DNA of 20,963 nt from assembly GCA_937926875.1 (NCBI GenBank), contig CALBAX010000014.1:1-20963 (forward strand), written 5' to 3'. Shown here piece by piece: positions 1 to 7,342 of this stretch. Under the pieces are notes generated by a model. That model was not told where the DNA came from. It ran no database searches and saw nothing but the letters and a program-made list of their open reading frames with translations. The stretch's first letter is position 1; each line of letters starts with the position of its first letter. The position numbers were made by a program, and so were the translations under genes. Source of the DNA: an uncultured Desulfovibrio sp. (GTDB taxonomy: Bacteria > Desulfobacterota > Desulfovibrionia > Desulfovibrionales > Desulfovibrionaceae).

Positions 1-378
1 TGCTGAAAAAAAAGGCATATCCGAAAAAATACCTGCACGAGCGCAAAAATTCTTGCATGTGGGGGCATATCCGGCGGTAATGCCGCCCCCTTGGGGAAGG
101 ACGCCTGTTGGCAGCGTGGGGACCATGGATATCTGGCAGAAATGTCCCCGGGCGACGGTTTGCAGGGGGCACTATACGCACGAAGCCCTTTCTTGTCCAG
201 AAGGCAAACCAACGCCAAAAAGACCACAAGAAAAAATACTTGCGGCCGCAACAAAATCATGGCATCAAAAAAATCTTAAAAAAGTTGCTAGGTTATCTTT
301 TTTCGTTTCTCCTGGAACAGGTTGCCGGAGCATTCCGGACAGTGCAAACCGTCGGTTCTGCCTGCCAGAGCAGATCCC
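1..378. other. AT-rich non-coding stretch left of the invertible segment
   Basis: I find no credible gene here. The short open frames have low-complexity or Arg/Pro-rich translations, no convincing ribosome binding site and no recognisable domain. The stretch is visibly more AT-rich than the rest of the window, with several A and T runs around 225-300. If the leftward promoter at 427-454 is active in the present orientation, this is the first DNA it transcribes, and any target gene would lie beyond the left edge of the window. The short dyad CCGGA-GCAT-TCCGG at 325-338 is the only clear hairpin near the repeat. Confidence 0.5.
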
Positions 379-406
379 GTCTCAGTGGGGTACAGCCCAT
401 TGAGAC
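379..406 (+). repeat. Left inverted recombination site (IR-L), 28 bp
   Basis: This 28-bp sequence recurs in inverted orientation at 1190-1217 with one mismatch. It is itself an imperfect dyad: one arm begins GTCTCAGTGGGG, and the other, read on the opposite strand, begins GTCTCAATGGGC. The central dinucleotide is AC at 392-393. A short dyad with an asymmetric 2-bp centre, lying beside a serine invertase gene, is the architecture of hix/gix-type crossover sites. That these are the crossover sites is inferred; the repeat pair is seen directly. Confidence 0.85.
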
Positions 407-426
407 AACCCGGACGAGTTGAATTA

Positions 427-454
427 ATTATCCTACGTTGCGAACGATTGTCAA
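427..454 (-). promoter_or_regulatory. Near-consensus sigma-70 promoter facing left, out of the invertible segment
   Basis: On the minus strand the -35 box is a perfect TTGACA (449-454) and the -10 box is GATAAT (427-432, five of six matches), separated by 16 bp. The expected start point is near 420, just inside the left inverted site, so the transcript would cross that site and leave the segment. A small dyad, CGTT-GCG-AACG (436-446), fills the spacer and could be an operator. It is the strongest promoter match found upstream of the RTX gene, yet it points away from it in this orientation. Confidence 0.65.
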
Positions 455-495
455 TCCTTTTTGCGTCGTTAAAATAATAATGGCAATCCAGCATG

Positions 496-1104
496 TTAGA
501 TGATGTCTTCCATATCAGGCAACACCCCGGCTGTACAGGATGAGCTCCGGCAGCGTGCGTATTGCAGGTAACGGTAAGCAGTCTGGCGCGAGATGCCGAA
601 CTCTCGCGCCAGGCCCATGACGTTCTCCTTGTTCTTGAGGGCCCGTGTCACCAGGGCGTTTATCTCCTCTTCCGTAAGGCGCTTTTTCCTTCCTTTATAT
701 TTGCCCCGCTGTTTGGCAAGGGCGATGCCTTCTCGCTGGCGCTCCCGGATGAGGGCGCGCTCGAATTCGGCCACGGCACCGATGATCTGCAGATGAAGGC
801 GCTGGAATGGTGAACTCTCACCACTAAATATTAGATTTTCCTTGTAGAATTTAACAGTCACATTCCTGTTTGCCATGTCTTCCAATATGGTCAGCAGATC
901 CTGCAGGCTGCGTGTAAGACGGTCGATGCTGTGGACATGCAGCATGTCACCTGCCTGCAAAGTACGCAAACAGGCCTGGAACTCCGGTCTGTCCATATCC
1001 TTGCCGCTTGTTTTGTCCATAAAGATCCTGTCCAGACTGATCCCTTCCAGCTGTCTGTCCGTACGCTGGCCGCAGCTGCTGACACGAATATATCCAATGT
1101 TCAC
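496..1104 (-). CDS. Hin/Pin-family serine site-specific recombinase (DNA invertase)
   Basis: This 202-residue protein matches the small serine recombinase (resolvase/invertase) family. The N-terminus IGYIRVSS carries the catalytic Ser9 in the YxRVS motif, and DRLTRS (61-66) supplies the conserved active-site arginines. The segment VAEFERALIRERQREG (111-126) is the long helix E dimerisation region. A Lys/Arg-rich linker (131-142) leads to a C-terminal helix-turn-helix (about 161-181). The last 20 residues extend past the usual invertase end. The start is GTG, with only a weak upstream ribosome binding site. The length fits invertases (about 185-200 residues) rather than large integrases. The gene sits inside a pair of 28-bp inverted repeats, so its likely job is to flip the segment that contains it. 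A resolvase role is possible but fits the inverted site layout less well. Confidence 0.93.
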   Translation of the reverse strand: MNIGYIRVSSCGQRTDRQLEGISLDRIFMDKTSGKDMDRPEFQACLRTLQAGDMLHVHSIDRLTRSLQDLLTILEDMANRNVTVKFYKENLIFSGESSPFQRLHLQIIGAVAEFERALIRERQREGIALAKQRGKYKGRKKRLTEEEINALVTRALKNKENVMGLAREFGISRQTAYRYLQYARCRSSSCTAGVLPDMEDII

Positions 1105-1189
1105 GTGATACCCGTTTCAAAAGCTGTAAATCTTCTTGTATTTTCTGCAAGTTATCGTGCTTTTTGCAAGACAGTGCAGTCGTATGCCT

Positions 1190-1217
1190 GCCTCAATGGG
1201 CTGTACCCCACTGAGAC
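1190..1217 (-). repeat. Right inverted recombination site (IR-R), 28 bp
   Basis: The reverse complement of this site matches the left site at 27 of 28 bases; the single difference is at 1191, in the outermost part of one arm. The central dinucleotide (1203-1204) reads AC on the minus strand, as in the left site, so recombination between the two would give inversion and not deletion. Similarity stops at the 28-bp boundary on both sides, which suggests the conserved unit is the site itself and not a longer duplication. Confidence 0.85.
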
Positions 1218-1583
1218 AGCCCCGCAGTTATGCATTCATGGTGTGTCATGCCTGCTACAGCAGCCTTTGCCGCACCTGTCCATATCTGCGGATGGCACTC
1301 CCGCTTGCGGCACAAGGCCGGATATCCGGGAGGGAAGGGAGGCATACCCTGTGTCATCCGTACCGGTGCCGTGCACCGGAGGAGGGACGTCCCCGCCGTG
1401 CGGCCGGACAACATGTCCGGGACCGACGTGGCTAGGTACCTCCATGCTGGTGACGAGGCCGCACGCTGCCGCCGAGACCCGGGCGGCCAGCGGTTCGTCC
1501 CTTCTGGGCCGCATCCGCACAGGGCGGATGCAGGATGTGCCGACCGGCACGCAACCTTTTTTCTTATCCTCCGGAGGATAACA
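1218..1583 (+). other. Hairpin-rich untranslated leader of the RTX gene
   Basis: No gene is supported in this 366-bp stretch. It contains a series of perfect dyads: CCGGTGC/GCACCGG (1363-1379), CCGGACA/TGTCCGG (1404-1420), GCATCCGC/GCGGATGC (1511-1531) and GTGCC/GGCAC (1537-1550). The last is followed six bases on by a run of six T (1557-1562), which looks like a weak intrinsic terminator or attenuator just before the start codon. I see no strong rightward promoter here, so transcription probably starts further left, inside the invertible segment. Upstream frames open through this stretch look like composition artefacts. Confidence 0.5.
1564..1581 (+). promoter_or_regulatory. 18-bp perfect palindrome containing the RTX gene ribosome binding site
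   Basis: The sequence TTATCCTCC followed directly by GGAGGATAA is a perfect palindrome ending two bases before the ATG at 1584. It contains a full GGAGG Shine-Dalgarno core. In RNA, TTATCC and GGATAA could pair around a TCCGGA loop and partly hide the ribosome binding site; in DNA it could be an operator. Either role is inferred. The strong Shine-Dalgarno sequence fixes the choice of start codon. Confidence 0.6.
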
Positions 1584-4025
1584 ATGGCTACTCCCAAATG
1601 GTTTGATGCTAACGCCTACATGCAGAACAAGCTGGCTCAGCTGAAGGCCCAGGAGCCTGACGCTGGCTGGACCCTGGACAATCTGTACGACGCTTTTCGC
1701 GAAGGCGGCTTCGTTGGGCCTGAAGGTCAGTACGAGCATTTCGTGAAATTCGGCGCTGCCGAAGAAGTGGCTCCCAATGCCTACTTCAATGCCGATGAAT
1801 ACTATGCCGCCAAAGCCCACGAGTACTATGGCGACAAGTTCGACGGCAGTGAGGAACAGATCGCTACTGTCAAGGCCATGATCAAGGACGCTGGCATGAA
1901 CGCCTGGACCCACTACCAGCAGTTCGGCTCCGCCGAAGGCGTGAACCCCTCCAACGCCTTTGATGCCTCCGACTACTGCGCCGCCAAGGCCGAAGCCATG
2001 AACAAGGCCGGGCAGAAGGACCCCGACGGCAATGACTGGACCGCCGAAAGCATCGCCAAAGCCATCGACGATGCCGGCATGAGCGTGCTCGAGCACTACC
2101 TGACCTACGCCGGTACCGGTGAAGGCGAAGTGGCCGCCGGTTCCACCTATCCTGTGTCCGAAGATGAGCAGGTGGTGGTGAGCAAGCCCGGTGAGACCTT
2201 CTTCCTTACCGACAAGATAGACGACTTGAAGGGTACGGCTGGTGATGATGTCTTCAAAGCTGCTGACGGCACTCTGAATGCTGGTGACAGCGTCGATGGC
2301 GGCGCCGGCAACGATACGCTGGAAGTGTACACCGACGATACTTTGGCTGGTACCTTCACCAATATCGAGAACCTGGTCGTCGCCGGTACTGCTGCTGCAG
2401 CCAGTTATGATCTGTCCTCTTTCTCCAAGTCCTTCACGCTCAAGGCTGATGCCGCTACTAAGGTCATGAATGTGGCCGGTCAGAAGCTGGTGATGGACGG
2501 TGTGGGTGTCAAGGCTCTGACGGTCGAGATGGCTGCCGATCAGGCTTCCGTTGAACTGGTCAGCCAGAATCGCACTGGTGACAATACCTTCTTCTTGGGC
2601 AAAGGAGACGCCCTGAAGAGCGTGAGCCTGACGCTGGATGAAGATGCTTACTCTGTTAAGTTCAATGGCTCTAAAGCGAGATCTATCGAGACGCTGGCGG
2701 TGAAGGCCGTAGAGTCCTCTACTACTGATGTTGCCACTGTTGATTTGACCTTGCTGACTGGTCTTAAGGACATCACTGTGACGGGTGACGCCAGTGTGAC
2801 GCTCAGTGCAGTAAATAAGGCCATCAAGCTTGAGACCTTGGACGCTTCCAATACTACCGGCGGTGTGACCGTGAATGGCAAGCTGGCCGATACTGCCGCT
2901 TTCACGGGTGGTGAAGGCAATGACACCATCACCCTGGGTACCTCCACCAAGGCCCATGATATGGGTGCCGGTGACGACACTGTGGTGCTGAATGGTAGCG
3001 CCCTTGGCAAGGATGGTTCCGTGGACGGTGGCGACGGTGTGGATACGCTGCTCATGACCGCTACTAATGCTGTCGCTATGACGGCTGACAACTTCAAAGC
3101 CTTCACCAACTTCGAAGAACTGGCTCTCTCCGATCAGCTGGGCGCTAACATCAATATGGCTAACTTCGCCGGCATCGATCATCTGACCCTGGCTGGTACC
3201 TCTAAAGCCGTGACAGTCAGCAACATGCAGTCCGGCAGTACGCTGGAATTGGGCGACGATACCACAGGAGGCATCACCGTGGATGTTGATGGTGCTGCTG
3301 CCGGTCAGGATGATGTCCTGAACATCGTGCTGAGCAAGGATGCGGCTCTTGCTGCCAATAAGGTCACTGTAAAGGATGTGGAGACCATCAATATCGTGGC
3401 TGACGACAGTGGCGAAGGCGCGGCTAATGCCACCCACACCATGACCCTTACTGCCGACAAGGCCACCACCGTGAAGGTGAGCGGCGACGCCGGTCTGACG
3501 CTGACCCTTAAGGGCTCTGACGCTGTGAAGACCATCGACGCTTCCGAAAGCACCGGCAATGTGACGATCAGCGGTACTCTGAAGGGTGTGGCCTTCACGG
3601 GCGGCGACGGTAATGACACTGTTACGCTGGGCGCTGGCAATACCGTTACCGGCGGCGCCGGTAACGACACCTTTATCATCAACAAGACCGCAGTCAATGA
3701 CCGTTCCGTGATCACCGACTTCGGTGCTGATGACAAGATCAAGATGGGGACCAGCGCCGATGGTAGCGGTGATGGTAACGCTCTGGGCGATGCCCTGGTG
3801 GTCAATGACCCCAAGGCTACGCTGGCTGACTACGTGACTGCTGCTACCGCCACCGCAACGGAAAGTGTTGCTTGGTTCCAGTACGAAGGCAATACCTATG
3901 TGGTTGTCAATTCTGGCGTTGGCTTTGACGCCTCCGCGGACTACATCGTGCAGCTCTCCGGCAGCGTGGATCTGAGCGATGCCGTGATGTCCAACGGTAG
4001 CCTGACCCTGCCCGAAGGTGCCTAG
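1584..4025 (+). CDS. Large RTX-repeat, S-layer-like or adhesin-like secreted protein
   Basis: This 813-residue acidic protein has no N-terminal signal peptide. Residues about 6-182 form three degenerate units of roughly 58-60 residues, each with an F(D/N)Ax(D/A)Y..K start and an HYxxFG or HYLTY end. Glycine/aspartate nonapeptide-like (RTX) motifs follow at about 216-250 (GGAGNDTLEVY), 440-490 (GGEGNDTITLG, GGDGVDTLL) and 670-700 (GGDGNDTVTLG, GGAGNDTFII). Beta-strand-rich Thr/Val segments lie between. RTX motifs bind calcium, and proteins of this type usually leave the cell by type I secretion using an uncleaved C-terminal signal; no transporter genes lie in the window. It could be an S-layer protein (compare RsaA) or an adhesin. 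The codon usage is strongly biased and suggests high expression. An open frame upstream of the ATG is ignored because the GGAGG site fixes the start. A terminator follows at 4053. Confidence 0.8.
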   Translation: MATPKWFDANAYMQNKLAQLKAQEPDAGWTLDNLYDAFREGGFVGPEGQYEHFVKFGAAEEVAPNAYFNADEYYAAKAHEYYGDKFDGSEEQIATVKAMIKDAGMNAWTHYQQFGSAEGVNPSNAFDASDYCAAKAEAMNKAGQKDPDGNDWTAESIAKAIDDAGMSVLEHYLTYAGTGEGEVAAGSTYPVSEDEQVVVSKPGETFFLTDKIDDLKGTAGDDVFKAADGTLNAGDSVDGGAGNDTLEVYTDDTLAGTFTNIENLVVAGTAAAASYDLSSFSKSFTLKADAATKVMNVAGQKLVMDGVGVKALTVEMAADQASVELVSQNRTGDNTFFLGKGDALKSVSLTLDEDAYSVKFNGSKARSIETLAVKAVESSTTDVATVDLTLLTGLKDITVTGDASVTLSAVNKAIKLETLDASNTTGGVTVNGKLADTAAFTGGEGNDTITLGTSTKAHDMGAGDDTVVLNGSALGKDGSVDGGDGVDTLLMTATNAVAMTADNFKAFTNFEELALSDQLGANINMANFAGIDHLTLAGTSKAVTVSNMQSGSTLELGDDTTGGITVDVDGAAAGQDDVLNIVLSKDAALAANKVTVKDVETINIVADDSGEGAANATHTMTLTADKATTVKVSGDAGLTLTLKGSDAVKTIDASESTGNVTISGTLKGVAFTGGDGNDTVTLGAGNTVTGGAGNDTFIINKTAVNDRSVITDFGADDKIKMGTSADGSGDGNALGDALVVNDPKATLADYVTAATATATESVAWFQYEGNTYVVVNSGVGFDASADYIVQLSGSVDLSDAVMSNGSLTLPEGA

Positions 4026-4052
4026 TCCCCATCCCTCCCACTGACTGATACA

Positions 4053-4082
4053 GGCGCCCTCCCGTCCCCGGGGGGGCGCCTT
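4053..4082 (+). terminator. Probable terminator of the RTX gene
   Basis: A GC-rich hairpin, GGCGCCCTCCCG paired with CGGGGGGGCGCC (one wobble or mismatch) across a short TCCC loop, begins 27 bases after the stop codon. Only two T follow, so the U-tract is poor; the stem position and strength are the main support. Confidence 0.55.
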
Positions 4083-4151
4083 CACAAAGCGGCGCCCCTG
4101 TGTCCCGCCGGGGCAGAGCGGCGCCGCGGCATATTTTGCAAGATCGTGCAT

Positions 4152-5063
4152 ATGTCCTCTCCTGCTGTCAGTATCATCGTGGCCAGCTACAATTATGAGC
4201 AATGGCTGCCCCAGGCCCTGCAAAGTGCGCTGGACCAGTACTTTGTGGACTTTGAACTGCTGGTGGTGGACGACGGTTCCGCGGACGGATCCCTGGCCGT
4301 GGCGCGGGACTTTGCCGCACGGGATGCCCGCGTGCGCGTCCTCACCCATGCGGACGGCGGCAACCACGGCCTGCCCGCCACCCTGGCGCTGGGACTGTCG
4401 GTCGCGCGCGGCCGGTGGACTGCCTTTCTCGAAGCCGATGACGTCTGGACGCGGGACAACCTGGCCCTGCGGCTGGCCGTCGCGGACGGCACGGATGCCG
4501 GGGTGATCTTCAACGACGTGGAACTCTGGTCCATGCCCGGTGCGGCCACAGGCTGGTTTGCAGGTTACGTCCCGCGCGTCATGGCCGGGCATGCCCGCCG
4601 GGGCAGGGCAGGGCAGCGGGCGTTTTCCCTGTGCGGGCCCATGCTGGTGGAAAATGCCATCCCTACCTTTTCCTGCGCCATGGTGCGGACAGAGCTTTTG
4701 CGTGCCTGTGACTGGCAGTCGCCGGTACCGCGCTGGACGGACTGGTGGCTGTGGTGCCAGCTGGCCTGCCGTACCCGTTTTTTCTTTGTGCCGTACCGGC
4801 TCGTGCGCTGGCGTCTGCATGCGACCAGCCAGCATCACGGCGTGGGCGGTGGCTACCTGCACGATTACGCCCGCATGGGCCGGGGCCTGGCCCGTCTGCT
4901 GGGCCCGGAACTCACGGCCGGTGGGCGACGGCGCTGGCTGTGGTACCTGCACCTGCCCGCGGCGGTACGGCTGGCGGTACGGCTGGGGCGCATGGTCGTA
5001 TACCAGGGCCCGCGCAGGAGCCTGCGGCAGGTCGCGGAGCGCCTGGGCCGGCGCAGAAGTTGA
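4152..5063 (+). CDS. Family 2 glycosyltransferase
   Basis: This 303-residue protein has a GT-A fold glycosyltransferase family 2 domain at its N-terminus. VSIIVASYN opens the nucleotide-sugar fold (6-14), VVDDGSADGS (38-47) carries the sugar-nucleotide-binding aspartates, and FLEADDVW (92-99) holds the metal-binding DxD-type motif. The C-terminal half is Trp- and Arg-rich without clear membrane segments, so the enzyme is probably cytoplasmic or peripheral. It would transfer a sugar to a surface glycan or a protein; donor and acceptor cannot be read from the sequence. An in-frame GTG at 4146 is an alternative start, and neither start has a good ribosome binding site. The gene lies between an RTX surface protein and dTDP-rhamnose genes, so glycosylation of the cell surface is the likely setting. 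Confidence 0.85.
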   Translation: MSSPAVSIIVASYNYEQWLPQALQSALDQYFVDFELLVVDDGSADGSLAVARDFAARDARVRVLTHADGGNHGLPATLALGLSVARGRWTAFLEADDVWTRDNLALRLAVADGTDAGVIFNDVELWSMPGAATGWFAGYVPRVMAGHARRGRAGQRAFSLCGPMLVENAIPTFSCAMVRTELLRACDWQSPVPRWTDWWLWCQLACRTRFFFVPYRLVRWRLHATSQHHGVGGGYLHDYARMGRGLARLLGPELTAGGRRRWLWYLHLPAAVRLAVRLGRMVVYQGPRRSLRQVAERLGRRRS

Positions 5064-5215
5064 CGCCACCTGCTACGGATCTGTCCCGGTATCGTCCGGA
5101 TGGTCTTTTGGGACATGGATATATTCCAGAATGTGGCATGTAGATCAAAAAAATGACCGCAGGGGCAGAAAAAACGCTTTTTTGTGTCACATGGACAGTT
5201 ACAGGTGGTGGACAG

Positions 5216-5713
5216 ATGGATGCCATGCAGGATCTTGGTGAGCGTATCCGGCGGGTACGCGGGTACACATCACAGGAAGCTTTTGCCCGGCAGCTCGGTA
5301 TCAGCAAGGGGGCGCTGGGGTGTTACGAGCGGGGCGTCAACTGTCCCAATGTGGAAGTCATCCTGAATATCTCCCGTTTGTGCCATGTCAGCCTGGAATG
5401 GCTTATGACCGGCAAAGGGGAGATGGCGGACACGCGGGTCCCGGAGGGCCCCGTCGCGGGCGACCATGGAGCAGACGGAGTGGTACAGCCGGCCGGTGGC
5501 GAGACCGGGGAACTGCTGCGCCGCCATTGTGCCTGGTTGCAACAGCGGCTGGATGCCATGGAGGAGGAACGCCGCGACCTGAGCCGTGAGAACAGGTTCC
5601 TCTGGCAGCGCACCGCTGATCTGGGAGAACGTCTTGCACGGCTGGAACAGGCCGGCGGGGAAGAGGGCGACGCTGCTACGCAGGCTGGAGCGGCATCGTC
5701 CCGCAAAATGTGA
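5216..5713 (+). CDS. XRE-family helix-turn-helix regulator with coiled-coil tail
   Basis: The 165-residue product begins with an XRE/Cro-type helix-turn-helix domain (about 6-66). TSQEAFARQLGISKGALGCY covers the scaffold and recognition helices, and LEWLMTGKG closes the domain in the way common to phage-like repressors. A Gly/Pro-rich linker follows, then a charged heptad-like segment (about 100-145, rich in Leu, Arg and Glu) that probably forms a coiled coil for oligomerisation. The ATG at 5216 is preferred over an in-frame ATG at 5153 because homology starts just after it and GGTGGTGG lies upstream. It is a likely DNA-binding regulator, perhaps of the neighbouring glycan genes or of itself. 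Its target is unknown, and no effector domain is visible. Confidence 0.8.
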   Translation: MDAMQDLGERIRRVRGYTSQEAFARQLGISKGALGCYERGVNCPNVEVILNISRLCHVSLEWLMTGKGEMADTRVPEGPVAGDHGADGVVQPAGGETGELLRRHCAWLQQRLDAMEEERRDLSRENRFLWQRTADLGERLARLEQAGGEEGDAATQAGAASSRKM

Positions 5714-5810
5714 TGCGCGGATGCCCGGCAGAGGCGTACTGCCAGCCCGGCTGTCCTGGCTGGAGGATCCTCATTTCCGGCGGGAAAGGTGAAGAAGGAG
5801 AACGTTCGTC

Positions 5811-6845
5811 ATGCAGGCTTTGTATCTGGTCACCGGTGGTTGCGGATTCATCGGTTCCTGTTTCGTTCTGCGGGCCCGTGCCACCGGCATCCCGGTCATC
5901 GACCTGGACAAGCTGACCTACTGCGGCAATCCCGAAAACCTTGCTCCCCTGGAGCATGATCCGGGCCATGTGCTGGTGCGGGGCGACATAGCCAACAGGG
6001 AACTGGTTGCGTATCTGCTGCGCACGCACCGTCCTTCGGCCATCGTCCATTTTGCCGCCGAAAGCCACGTGGACCGTTCCATCAGCGATCCGGGCGTCTT
6101 CGTGCGTACCAACGTGATGGGGACCGCCAACCTGCTGCATTGTGCCCTGGACTACTGGCAGGGCCTTGCCGGCCAGGAAAAACAGGATTTCCGCTTCCTG
6201 CATGTTTCCACGGACGAGGTTTTCGGTTCCCTGGGGCCGGATGACGCGCCTTTCCGTGAGGATACCCCTTACGCCCCCAACAGCCCCTATTCCGCCAGCA
6301 AGGCTGCCAGCGATCATCTGGCACGGGCTTTTTGCCATACCTATGGCCTGCCCGTGCTGGTGACCAATTGTTCCAACAATTACGGGCCGCGCCAGTTCCC
6401 GGAAAAGCTCATCCCGTTGTTCATTTCCCGGGCACTGGCCGGAGAGGCCATGCCCCTGTACGGATCGGGGCGGAACGTGCGCGACTGGCTGTATGTGGAA
6501 GAACATTGCGAGGCCCTGGAACGCGTGCTGGGCCATGGCCTGCCCGGGCGCAGCTACAATATCGGCGGCAATTGCGAGCGCAGCAACCTTGAGCTGGTGG
6601 ACAGTCTGTGTCGCGCGCTGGACAAAGAGCGCCCCCGGCCGTCCGGCTCCTACAGGGAATTGGTGTGCCGGGTGGCCGACAGGCCCGGTCATGACTGGCG
6701 TTATGCCATGGATACCGCACGCATGCGGGACGAGCTTGGCTGGCAGCCGCGTGCAGGGCTGGAGGAAGGCATGCTCCGTACCGTGCGCTGGTATCTGGAA
6801 CACGAAGGCTGGATGGAGCGGGCCCGCCAGCGTGCGGCCCGATAA
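5811..6845 (+). CDS. rfbB: dTDP-glucose 4,6-dehydratase
   Basis: This 344-residue extended short-chain dehydrogenase/reductase converts dTDP-D-glucose to dTDP-4-keto-6-deoxy-D-glucose, the second step of dTDP-L-rhamnose synthesis. The Rossmann NAD motif is TGGCGFIG (8-15). The catalytic triad region HVSTDEVFG (from 131) supplies Thr134, Asp135 and Glu136, and YSASK (160-164) gives the Tyr and Lys pair. SNNYGPRQFPEKLIP is typical of RmlB proteins and distinguishes this enzyme from UDP-sugar epimerases. Length is normal for the family. AAGGAG lies upstream of the ATG. The other three pathway genes follow after a 570-bp gap. Confidence 0.95.
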   Translation: MQALYLVTGGCGFIGSCFVLRARATGIPVIDLDKLTYCGNPENLAPLEHDPGHVLVRGDIANRELVAYLLRTHRPSAIVHFAAESHVDRSISDPGVFVRTNVMGTANLLHCALDYWQGLAGQEKQDFRFLHVSTDEVFGSLGPDDAPFREDTPYAPNSPYSASKAASDHLARAFCHTYGLPVLVTNCSNNYGPRQFPEKLIPLFISRALAGEAMPLYGSGRNVRDWLYVEEHCEALERVLGHGLPGRSYNIGGNCERSNLELVDSLCRALDKERPRPSGSYRELVCRVADRPGHDWRYAMDTARMRDELGWQPRAGLEEGMLRTVRWYLEHEGWMERARQRAAR

Positions 6846-7309
6846 GATCTTCCCGGTGGCAGTGCACCGGGAGCGGCATGCAGCCCGGACTGGCTGGCCC
6901 CCGGCCGTCCGGTTCCTGGCGGGGGGCGGCCGGCGGCTCCGGTCGCATACAGGCGTGTGTCCGTGCGGGGTATCCCCCGCATGCCGCAGGCAGGGGGCCG
7001 GCATGCTCCCTGCCGTCCCGCTGGGTCTCCCAAGCATATCGGCTTTTCCGGCTGTCCCATGCCGCCTGCTGTATCACCTTCCGCAGCAGCGGCGTGATGC
7101 GGCAGCACGCGGGTACGACGTCATAGGCCGAAGGACACGTGTTTGGCACAGCCGTGTCCCTGCCTGCCGGTCTGGAGGCTGCCCAGCGATCCATGTGTCT
7201 GGGCTGCAGCAGGCGCCTGCGCCGGGCCGCAGTCCAGCCGCAAGGCCGATTTTCCGGGCCGCAGGGTCACCGCGGACTCGGCGTGCCCGGGCCGTGCATG
7301 CCGCACGGC
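6846..7309. other. Hairpin-rich non-coding gap between rfbB and rfbA
   Basis: No convincing gene is present; the open frames are Arg/Pro/Ala-rich shadows without ribosome binding sites. The stretch carries several perfect dyads: TCCCGGTG/CACCGGGA (6851-6872), TGCGGGG/CCCCGCA (6964-6981), GGACACG/CGTGTCC (7133-7159) and GCCGTGC/GCACGGC (7291-7309). They are followed immediately by an intrinsic terminator at 7310. The series could be the structured 3' end of the rfbB transcript, a small RNA or an attenuating leader for rfbA; nothing in the sequence decides between these. Confidence 0.45.
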
Positions 7310-7342
7310 GGCAGGGGGGAGGAGTGGCCCCCCTGCCTTTTT
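7310..7342 (+). terminator. Strong intrinsic terminator upstream of rfbA
   Basis: A perfect 10-bp stem, GGCAGGGGGG (7310-7319) with CCCCCCTGCC (7328-7337), encloses an 8-nt loop and is followed by five T. It lies 75 bp before the rfbA start, so it either ends the rfbB transcript or attenuates rfbACD. Confidence 0.85.

Larger units (their letters stand above)
393..1203. other. Predicted invertible DNA segment carrying its own invertase and an outward promoter
   Basis: The segment is bounded by the centres of two 28-bp inverted sites and contains a serine recombinase gene on the minus strand. Near its left end is a near-consensus promoter reading leftward, out of the segment. The plan resembles the Salmonella Hin switch, where the invertase gene and an outward promoter lie between hix sites. 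Inversion between the site centres would move the -35 box to about 1142-1147 and the -10 box to about 1164-1169. The promoter would then read right toward the RTX gene at 1584, giving a leader of about 400 nt. Inversion itself is inferred and not visible in one sequence. Confidence 0.75.

Noticed and set aside
53..403. Plus-strand frame of 116 codons in the left flank
   Set aside because: Overlapping frames in the same stretch are equally long, none has a domain or a good ribosome binding site, and this one ends inside the inverted site.
288..494. 68-codon minus-strand frame across the left inverted site, with a CPEC motif
   Set aside because: It runs through the promoter and recombination site and has no ribosome binding site. 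The two-cysteine motif alone is too weak to support a zinc-binding protein.
1230..1583. N-terminal extension of the RTX protein by 118 residues
   Set aside because: The extension is Arg/His/Pro-rich and unlike the acidic protein that follows; the GGAGG site before the ATG at 1584 is decisive.
2230..3690. Repeated GGxGxD-coding segments considered as DNA repeats or a CRISPR-like array
   Set aside because: The similarity is at protein level (RTX motifs), with irregular spacing and no identical DNA repeats or spacers.
1236..5069. 1277-codon open frame on the minus strand across the RTX and glycosyltransferase genes
   Set aside because: It mirrors the codon bias of the plus-strand genes, has no ribosome binding site or domain, and overlaps two genes with clear motifs.
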